A stretch of 29,224 bases of DNA from an uncultured Clostridia bacterium (lineage in GTDB: Bacteria > Bacillota > Clostridia > HGM11514), in NCBI GenBank assembly GCA_902478725.1, contig CABSMD010000010.1, positions 1-29,224 of the forward strand, written 5' to 3'. A program made the translations under genes and the position numbers. The notes below the pieces were generated by a model. It was given only the letters and a program-made list of their open reading frames with translations. It was not told the origin of the DNA and made no database searches. Numbering within the stretch: position 1 is the first letter of the stretch; the number at the start of each line of letters is the position of its first letter. Positions 23,521 through 29,224 of this stretch are shown in pieces.

Positions 23521-24153
23521 TTAACGAACCTTGATTTTTACTGTTGCATTGGTACCGATCAGCCCTTCCAGCGCCACATCCTCGTCCAGATCGATTCGTA
23601 CGGGAATGAGCTGTGTTACCTTGGTGTAGGTGCCGCTGGTGGAAAAGCTGGTCATGTTGCCGGAGAGCGCCGACTGGGTTACCTGTTCGATCTCCCCGAC
23701 GCAGCCTTTGAATTTGCGGCCCGGGTAAGCGTCCAGCGTGACGGTTACGCTCTGACCGGTCTTGATTTTGGCAATGCCGGTCTCCTCGATGTTCGCGCCG
23801 ACGTAGATATTAGCGTTGTCCGCGATCACCGCGACGGCGTTTGAGGGGGAGACGACCTGGTTCAACACCACGTCGGACTTAACTACCTGTCCGTCGACCG
23901 GCGATTTGAGGAACGGGCCGTTCTCCACCCGCGCGAGTACCTCGTTCTCCCGCACGGCGCCGCCCTCCTTGACATTCAGCTTGACCAGCTTGCCGGACGT
24001 GGTGGGGGTGATGGTGTACAGCTTTGCCGTGACCTTGGCGTTTTCGGTGCTGAAGTAGGTGTTGCTCTGCCAGTAGAACCAATACCAGACAGACAGGCCG
24101 ATAATAATGACAGCGGCTACTGCCAGCAGGATCACGCTATGACTTTTTTTCAT
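23521..24153 (-). CDS. membrane-fusion (HlyD/EmrA-like) protein, short form
   Basis: 210 residues with one N-terminal membrane helix (about 7-28, VILLAVAAVIIIGLSVWYWFYW). The lipoyl-like domain follows at once (ITPTTSGKLVKLNVKEGGAV, RENEVLARVENGPFLKSPVDGQVV). A beta-barrel region with the HlyD signature comes next (VGANIEETGIAKIKTGQSVTVTLDAYPG). The lipoyl domain has no long coiled-coil hairpin between its halves, so this is a truncated, hairpin-less adaptor that cannot by itself reach a distant partner. GAGGAAGG lies before the ATG. It sits between the ABC subunit (45 nt) and the long adaptor (12 nt). It may form a mixed ring with the long adaptor. Confidence 0.85.
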   Translation of the reverse strand: MKKSHSVILLAVAAVIIIGLSVWYWFYWQSNTYFSTENAKVTAKLYTITPTTSGKLVKLNVKEGGAVRENEVLARVENGPFLKSPVDGQVVKSDVVLNQVVSPSNAVAVIADNANIYVGANIEETGIAKIKTGQSVTVTLDAYPGRKFKGCVGEIEQVTQSALSGNMTSFSTSGTYTKVTQLIPVRIDLDEDVALEGLIGTNATVKIKVR

Positions 24154-24198
24154 TCTGCCTTCCTCGCTTTCTGTTCATTCTAAAAAATCCGCCGTTTG

Positions 24199-26031
24199 CT
24201 AAGAGGCTTCCTCCCCCTTGGCAAACTGGCTGTTATATAGATCGGCGTAAAAGCCGTTTTGATCCAGCAATTCGTCGTGGCTGCCCTGTTCGATGATATC
24301 GCGGTCGCACGTGACTATGATGGTGTCCGCGTCCCGAATCGTGGAGAGGCGGTGGGCGATGACAAAGCTGGTGCGGCTTTCCATCAGGTGATCCATCGCC
24401 TTTTGGATCAGGATTTCGGTGCGGGTATCGACCGAACTGGTCGCCTCGTCCAATATCAATATCTTGGGGTCGGCTAAAATGACGCGGGCGATGGTCAGAA
24501 GCTGCTTTTGTCCCTGCGAGATGTTGCCCGCTTCCTCGTTTAACACCATGTCGTACCCGCCCGGCAGCGCCCGGATAAACTCGTCGCAGTGCGCCGCCTT
24601 CGCGGCGGCGATCACCTGCTCGTCGGTCGCTTCAAACGAGCCGTAGCGGATGTTCTCCATAATCGAGGCGTTATACAGCCAGGTATCCTGCAAAACCATG
24701 CCGAACAGCTGGCGCAGCCCTCCGCGGGTGTACTCCTGTATGTCGTGCCCATCGACGATGATATGGCCGGCATTGATCTCGTAAAAACGCATCAGCAGCT
24801 TGACGATGGTGGTCTTGCCCGCACCGGTGGGGCCGACGATGGAGACCTTTTGACCGGGCTTCACCACCGCAGAAAAATCATGGATGATGATTTTGGACTC
24901 GTTGTAGCCGAAGCTGACGTTTTTGAATTCCACCGCGCCGTGCCCGGCTGTGACGATATCCGCCTTGCCTTCCTCGGCGGGCTCTTCTTCCTCGTTCAAA
25001 AATTCAAACACCCGTTCCGCCGCCGCCGCGGTGGATTGCAATGTATTTGAGATATTGGCAAGCTGCGCGATCGGCTGGGTAAAGTTCCTCATATACTGGA
25101 TAAACGCCTGAATGTCGCCGACCTCGATTACCTTTTTGACCGCCAGGTAGCCGCCCAGGATACAGATGATCACATAGCCGAAGTTGCCGACAAAGCTCAT
25201 GATCGGCATCATCATACCCGATAAAAACTGGGATTTTTTGGCCGATTCATACAGGCTGTCGTTGTATTCCTCAAACTGCTCTACCGAGTCGCGCTCGCCG
25301 TTGAAGGCCTGCACGACGTTGTGTCCGGCGTACATCTCCTCCACATGGCCGTTGACGTCGCCCAGGGATTTCTGCTGCTCCTGGAAATATTTTTGCGAGC
25401 GTTTGACGATTGCCATAATCAGCCCCAGCGAAAGCGGGATCACAATCAACGCGGCCAGGGTCATCAGCCAGCTGATCGACAGCATCATCACCAGCACGCC
25501 CAGTACCATAGTGACCGAGGTGATGATCTGGGTCAGGCTCTGGTTTAAGGTCTGGCTGACGGTGTCCACGTCGTTGGTAATCCGCGAGAGCACCTCACCG
25601 TGGGTGCGGGTGTCGAAGTATTTTAAGGGCATCCGGTTGATCTTTTCCGAAATATCCTTGCGGAAACGGTAGGTTACCTTCATGGACACGCCGGACATGA
25701 TGTAGCCCTGGATGTAGGAAAACAGGGCGGATACCACATACAGCCCCACCAGCAGGGCGATCATCTTTCCGATGTAATTGAAGTCTGTCAGCAGGCCGGT
25801 GCCCATGACATAGGCAATCAGGCCCTCGAACAGCTTGGTCGTCACCTTGCCCAGCAGCTTTGGCCCCACGATCGAGAACACGGTCGAAAACACGGCGAAG
25901 AACAGCACCACGCCGATCGACAGCCGGTATTCGTCCAGATAGTGCAGAAGCTGGAGCATCGTCTTTTTAAAATCGTTTGCTTTGGCGCCCGGCGGACCTT
26001 TATGACGTCCGCCGCCATGGCCTCCCATCAT
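24199..26031 (-). CDS. ABC exporter half-transporter, subunit B (intact Walker B, variant signature)
   Basis: 610 residues. A Gly/His-rich start (MMGGHGGGRHKGPPG) precedes a six-helix ABC_membrane domain (about 35-330) and a nucleotide-binding domain. Walker A is GPTGAGKTT (400-408), the ABC signature reads ISQGQ (504-508) in place of LSGGQ, Walker B is ILILDEATSSVD with the catalytic Glu529, and the H-loop is VIAHRLSTI. This combination is what one expects of the 'consensus-Walker-B' half of a heterodimeric exporter such as BmrCD or TM287/288. AAAGGAAGG precedes the first ATG. It follows subunit A by 54 nt. The likely job is ATP-driven export of drugs, lipids or peptides across the cytoplasmic membrane; adaptor genes follow. 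Confidence 0.93.
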   Translation of the reverse strand: MMGGHGGGRHKGPPGAKANDFKKTMLQLLHYLDEYRLSIGVVLFFAVFSTVFSIVGPKLLGKVTTKLFEGLIAYVMGTGLLTDFNYIGKMIALLVGLYVVSALFSYIQGYIMSGVSMKVTYRFRKDISEKINRMPLKYFDTRTHGEVLSRITNDVDTVSQTLNQSLTQIITSVTMVLGVLVMMLSISWLMTLAALIVIPLSLGLIMAIVKRSQKYFQEQQKSLGDVNGHVEEMYAGHNVVQAFNGERDSVEQFEEYNDSLYESAKKSQFLSGMMMPIMSFVGNFGYVIICILGGYLAVKKVIEVGDIQAFIQYMRNFTQPIAQLANISNTLQSTAAAAERVFEFLNEEEEPAEEGKADIVTAGHGAVEFKNVSFGYNESKIIIHDFSAVVKPGQKVSIVGPTGAGKTTIVKLLMRFYEINAGHIIVDGHDIQEYTRGGLRQLFGMVLQDTWLYNASIMENIRYGSFEATDEQVIAAAKAAHCDEFIRALPGGYDMVLNEEAGNISQGQKQLLTIARVILADPKILILDEATSSVDTRTEILIQKAMDHLMESRTSFVIAHRLSTIRDADTIIVTCDRDIIEQGSHDELLDQNGFYADLYNSQFAKGEEAS

Positions 26032-26085
26032 TTGCTGTCACCTTCCTTTCCGCGTCGGTTGGGATATGCAACCCCATGTTCCTTC

Positions 26086-27819
26086 TTATTCTTCCAGCTC
26101 CTGCTTGCTGAGCTGGGACATAGCGATTTCCCGATAAACCTCACAGGTTTTCAATAGCTCCTTATGCGTCCCGATCCCGGCGACCGCGCCGTTGTCCAGC
26201 ACGACGATCTGCTCGGCGTTCATGATCGTGCTGACCCGCTGGGCAACCAGAATCACCGTGCTGCCGCCTGTTTTCTCACGCAATGCGGCGCGCAGCGCAG
26301 CGTCGGTTTTTAAGTCGAGGGCGGAGAAGCTGTCGTCAAAGATCGAAAGCGGCGCATTTTTTACCAGCGCACGCGCGATTGAAAGCCGCTGCTTCTGCCC
26401 GCCGGATACGTTGCCCCCGCCCTGCGCAATCGCCGTTTCGTAGCCCTCGGGCTTAGCGGTGATAAACTCGGTTGCCTGCGCGATCGCCGCGGCGTTTTCG
26501 ATGTTTTCCTGAGAGGTGTTTTTATCGGCATAGGCCAGGTTGGAATGGATCGTACCCGAAAACAGTACGTTTTTTTGCGGCACATAGCCGATCTTTTCCC
26601 GCAGGTCGTGGCGGGTTACGGTTCTGATATCCTTCCCGTCGAGCAGGATACGCCCCTCCGTTACGTCGTAAAAGCGGGGAATCAGGCTGACCAGGGTGGT
26701 CTTGCCGCTTCCTGTCGCGCCGATGAAGGCGGTGGTTTGCCCGGGTTTTGCGGTAAAACTGATATCCTTTAACACATCATCCTCCGCGCCGGGATAGCGG
26801 AAGCTGACATGGTCGAACACCAGCGTACCGTCGAACGGCTCGCCGAATTTCTCCGGTTCCTCCGGATCGAGGATGCTCGCCTCGGTCTCCAGCACGTCCG
26901 CCACGCGGTCCGCCGACACGGCGGCGCGGGGGATCATGATAAACATCATCGACATCATCAGAAACGACATGATGATCTGCATCGCGTACTGCATATAGGC
27001 CATCATGTCCTCAACCTCCATATGGAAACCGGATACCTGCTTGGCCCCGACCCAGACGATCACCACCGTGACCAGATTCATGATCAGCATCATGACCGGC
27101 ATCATGGTCGCCATAGAACGGTTGACAAACAGGTTGGTGCCGGTCAGCTCACGATTGGCCTTGTCAAAGCGTTCTTCCTCAAATTTTTGGGTGTTGAACG
27201 CCCGGATCACCAGCATACCGTCCAGATGTTCCCGCACGACCAGGTTCAGCCGGTCGACCAGGCCCTGGATTCGCTGAAACTTCGGCATCGCGACTGAAAA
27301 CAGGATCAGGATCAGGCCGATCAGCAGCAGCACCGCCACCCCGATGATCCAGGACATCGACGCGCTCTTGGACACCGCGCGGAACACCCCTCCCACCCCC
27401 ATGATCGGGGCATAGAACACCATACGGATCATCATGACCAGCAGCATCTGCACCTGGATGATATCGTTGGTGGTACGGGTGATGAGCGACGCGGTGGAAA
27501 ACTGGTCAAACTCCGCGTTTGAAAAGTTCTCTACCTTTTGAAACACATCGGTGCGCAGCCGGCGCGATACTCCGGCGGCGGTCAAGGCCGCCAGATACCC
27601 CACGATGATGGTGCAGGCGGCCGACAGCAGCGATACCAGCAACATCAGCGCGCCGGTTTTGATAATATAGGCGGTATCGCCGTTGACGATGCCGGTGTTG
27701 ACGATGTCGGACATATAGTCCGGCAGGGCCAGGTCGCACATCGCCTGTACGAACAGCAGGGCAATCGCCAGCAGGATTGCGCTGATATAGGGTGTGATAT
27801 ATTTCTTCAGTCTTAACAC
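26086..27819 (-). CDS. ABC exporter half-transporter, subunit A (degenerate catalytic residue)
   Basis: 577 residues. The start is GTG 27819, with AGGAGG 6 nt upstream. A six-helix ABC_membrane domain (about 12-300) is followed by the nucleotide-binding domain: Walker A GATGSGKTT (367-375), canonical signature VSGGQ (471-475), Walker B LSIFDDSFSALD with Asp496 where the catalytic Glu is expected, and the H-loop region VAQRVSTI, where the switch His is replaced by Gln. Such residues mark the degenerate ATP site of heterodimeric exporters. Paired with subunit B, whose signature is altered (ISQGQ), the two deviations fall in the same composite site, leaving one site fully active. First transport gene after the MarR regulator (30 nt). 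Confidence 0.93.
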   Translation of the reverse strand: MLRLKKYITPYISAILLAIALLFVQAMCDLALPDYMSDIVNTGIVNGDTAYIIKTGALMLLVSLLSAACTIIVGYLAALTAAGVSRRLRTDVFQKVENFSNAEFDQFSTASLITRTTNDIIQVQMLLVMMIRMVFYAPIMGVGGVFRAVSKSASMSWIIGVAVLLLIGLILILFSVAMPKFQRIQGLVDRLNLVVREHLDGMLVIRAFNTQKFEEERFDKANRELTGTNLFVNRSMATMMPVMMLIMNLVTVVIVWVGAKQVSGFHMEVEDMMAYMQYAMQIIMSFLMMSMMFIMIPRAAVSADRVADVLETEASILDPEEPEKFGEPFDGTLVFDHVSFRYPGAEDDVLKDISFTAKPGQTTAFIGATGSGKTTLVSLIPRFYDVTEGRILLDGKDIRTVTRHDLREKIGYVPQKNVLFSGTIHSNLAYADKNTSQENIENAAAIAQATEFITAKPEGYETAIAQGGGNVSGGQKQRLSIARALVKNAPLSIFDDSFSALDLKTDAALRAALREKTGGSTVILVAQRVSTIMNAEQIVVLDNGAVAGIGTHKELLKTCEVYREIAMSQLSKQELEE

Positions 27820-27849
27820 GTTGGCCTCCTATCGGATACAAAAAGTGTT

Positions 27850-28329
27850 TTACGAACGGCCTGCTGTTTCATGAAAGGGAAGCGGATGCCGTTCCATAAT
27901 GTCACAGAGCTTGTTGAGCAGACGAAGGAATTCATCCGCGTCGTGCTCGCCCATCTCATCTAATATCTGTCCGGTGAAGCGGATAAACACATCCACCGCC
28001 TCAGACATCTTTTCCTTCCCCAAGTCGGTGGTGCGAATAAACACCATCCGCCGGTCGTCACGGCTGGTATAGCGTTCCACCAGCCCTTTTTCCTCCAACG
28101 AGTTGATCATCTGGGATACGGATGATTTGCTCATCGATAACAGACGGCTTATTTTAGTGGCGGACACCCCCTTGATCTGCCCGTCGTCTAGGTATGCGTC
28201 GTGGCTGTCGATCAGCGCCATCATAGCGAACTCGCCCTGCGGGATGCCGTTGATGGCGCTGCAGAAGGTATGCATCTTTTTCATCTTTGTCATGACCTCA
28301 AAAAAATCCTTTGCCCGGTCGGATAACAT
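27850..28329 (-). CDS. MarR-family transcriptional regulator
   Basis: 159 residues, typical MarR size. The winged helix-turn-helix (about residues 55-105) reads SATKISRLLSMSKSSVSQMINSLEEKGLVERYTSRDDRRMVFIRTTDLG, with the conserved wing motif DDRR. GGGGGA lies 6 nt before the ATG. It heads the operon with the two ABC subunits, two adaptors and the SLH protein, all on the same strand with short gaps. A 10-bp-arm inverted repeat overlaps the promoter, which suggests autorepression relieved by a small ligand, often an exported toxic compound. The ligand is unknown. Confidence 0.93.
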   Translation of the reverse strand: MLSDRAKDFFEVMTKMKKMHTFCSAINGIPQGEFAMMALIDSHDAYLDDGQIKGVSATKISRLLSMSKSSVSQMINSLEEKGLVERYTSRDDRRMVFIRTTDLGKEKMSEAVDVFIRFTGQILDEMGEHDADEFLRLLNKLCDIMERHPLPFHETAGRS

Positions 28330-28379
28330 GTTCAGTCCCCCATTGCCTTTTATTTAATAAGTAAAATATTTATCAATTA

Positions 28380-28402
28380 AATAGTTTATGATATAAACTA
28401 TT
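28380..28402. promoter_or_regulatory. inverted-repeat operator, probable MarR site
   Basis: AATAGTTTAT (28380-28389) and ATAAACTATT (28393-28402) are perfect 10-nt arms with a 3-nt spacer. The repeat covers the -10 box and start point of the minus-strand promoter, as is usual for MarR autoregulation. Confidence 0.75.
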
Positions 28403-28429
28403 ATACTCCCAAACTTTTGTCCCTGTCAA
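28400..28429 (-). promoter_or_regulatory. consensus promoter of the MarR/ABC/SLH operon
   Basis: On the minus strand TTGACA (28429-28424) and TATAAT (28405-28400) are perfect and 18 nt apart. The leader to the regulator ATG is about 65 nt and AT-rich. No other promoter of this quality was seen in the operon. Confidence 0.88.
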
Positions 28430-28512
28430 TGGAAACGCTGTGAAAATAGTGACAAGAATGGATGCGGGCGGAATACCAAAACAATAAAAATCTGCCAAAT
28501 AGGGATGTACGG

Positions 28513-28541
28513 TTGACAGCTTCATCGTTTCATGGTATAGT
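28513..28541 (+). promoter_or_regulatory. sigma-A promoter of the MutS2-like gene
   Basis: TTGACA (28513-28518) and TATAGT (28536-28541) are 17 nt apart. Transcription would start near 28548, giving a leader of about 265 nt before the ATG at 28814. Confidence 0.88.
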
Positions 28542-28573
28542 AGAATGGAATCTACAAAATAGGAGTGTGTTGT

Positions 28574-28600
28574 ATGTTAGAAGTGAGTGTGCAGGCTTAA
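28574..28600 (+). CDS. 8-codon leader peptide MLEVSVQA
   Basis: AGGAG (28561-28565) lies 8 nt before ATG 28574. The frame codes for eight residues and stops at TAA (28598-28600). It sits about 25 nt after the expected transcription start and about 150 nt before the leader terminator, as leader peptides of translation-attenuated genes do. There is no run of one amino acid, so amino-acid starvation control of the trp/his type is not indicated; control by ribosome stalling or drug binding is more plausible. The 146-codon frame 28462-28902 in another phase starts before the promoter and is a shadow. Confidence 0.6.
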   Translation: MLEVSVQA

Positions 28601-28750
28601 GCGTAAAGCTTTGGCTGGAAAGGCAGGGGAAAGTGCGTGAGGATACGCGCTTGGTTCTTTGTGTCTGCTCACATTTGCTTTTGCATACGATTTCATTCTT
28701 TTGCACTAGGGCTTCTTTTTTGTGTCCCTTTGTGTCCTTTTTGAAACCGT

Positions 28751-28789
28751 ATCCATGGGCGTCTGTGTGCAGGCGCGCATGGATTTTTT
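28751..28789 (+). terminator. leader terminator (candidate attenuator) before the MutS2-like gene
   Basis: ATCCATG (28751-28757) pairs with CATGGAT (28778-28784), and internally GCGTCTG (28759-28765) pairs with CAGGCGC (28770-28776) with one G-T pair, around a TGTG loop. A T run follows (28784-28789). It lies inside the transcript, 25 nt before the ATG. CGTATCC (28748-28754), which overlaps its 5' arm, is complementary to GGATACG (28641-28647), giving a possible competing antiterminator pairing. Confidence 0.8.
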
Positions 28790-28813
28790 ATTTTCAGAAA
28801 GGATTTTGTTTTT

Positions 28814-29224
28814 ATGATGACCGATTATACTACTATTTTAGAATTTGGCCGGATAAAGGAAATGCTGCAGGAATACGCGGCGACGGATTACGCAAAGGAT
28901 AAGATAAAACAAATGGCTCCGTTTTTAAACGAACTGCATCTCAAGGCGGCGATGGCGGAAACGGACGACGCGCGGAGCATATTGGACTTTGCGGGAAGCC
29001 CACAGGTACCGGATGTGTCGGAGGCGGAGGCGGTTTTGGACACCGCGGCGTCCGGCGGTATGCTGCTGCCGGAACGGCTGGAACGGTTCACCCGCTTTAC
29101 CGCCGCCATCCGGCGGCTGAAAAGCTATCTCAAAAAGGCGGAGACGACGGGGCGGGGCTTGGCTTTTTGTGGCGTAAATCTGGACACGCTCGACGAGGTG
29201 GATGCTGAAATCAACCGTTGTATC
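28814..29224 (+). CDS. MutS2-like protein, N-terminal part only
   Basis: An open frame from ATG 28814 (a second ATG at 28817 is equally possible) runs off the right edge after 137 codons. AGAAAGGA (28796-28803) is the ribosome site. The N-terminus matches the opening of MutS2 and related MutS-family ATPases: ILEFGRIKEMLQEYAATDYAKDKI, then ETDDARSILDF, then LDTAASGGMLLPERLERFTRFTAAIRRLKSYL. The ATPase core and any Smr nuclease domain lie beyond the window. MutS2 of Bacillus subtilis has been shown to act on collided ribosomes; other members are described as anti-recombination factors. The leader with a short ORF and terminator makes the translation role the more attractive one here. The family call rests on the N-terminal pattern only. 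Confidence 0.72.
   Translation, partial: MMTDYTTILEFGRIKEMLQEYAATDYAKDKIKQMAPFLNELHLKAAMAETDDARSILDFAGSPQVPDVSEAEAVLDTAASGGMLLPERLERFTRFTAAIRRLKSYLKKAETTGRGLAFCGVNLDTLDEVDAEINRCI

Noticed and set aside
22327..23844. 505-codon plus-strand frame opposite the two membrane-fusion genes
   Set aside because: It runs antisense to two genes with clear domains and ribosome sites. Its composition (many Gly, His, Arg and Val) is typical of a GC-rich shadow frame, and no motif is recognisable.
28462..28902. 146-codon plus-strand frame over the MutS2 leader
   Set aside because: It begins upstream of the promoter, reads through the leader terminator and overlaps the true MutS2-like start in another phase; Cys- and Phe-rich shadow.
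1..29224. CRISPR array, transposase, integrase or phage genes
   Set aside because: No regularly spaced repeats and no proteins with such motifs were found on either strand.

Overview
The window comes from a Gram-positive anaerobe of the Bacillota, most likely class Clostridia (Oscillospiraceae-like). The basis is the S-layer homology (SLH) domain protein, an oxygen-sensitive glycyl radical enzyme with its radical-SAM activase, an iron-type alcohol dehydrogenase, a fructose PTS, copper-amine-oxidase-N 'stalk' domains, AGGAGG-type ribosome binding sites before nearly every gene, and several consensus TTGACA/TATAAT promoters. The DNA is moderately GC-rich. I see no CRISPR array, insertion sequence, rRNA or replication origin.

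Layout. (a) 1-328, minus: 5' part of an alpha/beta hydrolase. (b) 465-781, plus: a promoter, tRNA-Ser(UGA), tRNA-Ser(GCU) and a terminator. (c) 1015-5751, plus: four co-directional genes with tight spacing: an exported stalk-domain/flavodoxin protein, an exported DUF362/cyclophilin-like protein, a hexapeptide acyltransferase and an Fe-ADH. A structured non-coding stretch, a 57-codon small ORF and a strong terminator follow (5752-6238). (d) 6301-11957, plus: a fructose operon with DeoR-type regulator, fruK, fruA (IIABC), an HPr and enzyme I, so it carries a whole PTS phosphorelay. Its HPr has Arg where regulatory Ser46 is expected. (e) 11976-19548, plus: a sugar module with a LacX-type mutarotase and ROK repressor, then a glycyl-radical activase, a glycyl radical enzyme, an FGGY (sedoheptulokinase-like) kinase and a class I mannose-6-phosphate-isomerase-like protein. 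Both halves start at near-identical 21-bp inverted repeats. (f) 28429-19559, minus: an operon of about 9 kb under a MarR regulator with two half-ABC exporters, two membrane-fusion (HlyD-like) proteins and an SLH protein. (g) 28513-29224, plus: a MutS2-like gene behind a leader with an 8-codon ORF and an intrinsic terminator, which looks like an attenuator.

How the parts work together. Region (d) imports fructose as fructose-1-phosphate and passes it to glycolysis. Region (e) looks like an uncharacterised anaerobic sugar or polyol pathway: the ROK protein probably represses both transcription starts, and a radical enzyme with a dehydratase-like active site acts alongside a ketose kinase and an aldose-ketose isomerase. 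This is the best candidate for an undescribed system. Region (f) could form an envelope-spanning export machine attached to the S-layer. Region (g) could be translation-responsive control of a ribosome-associated MutS2-type ATPase. The functional links in (e), (f) and (g) are inferred from gene order and motifs.
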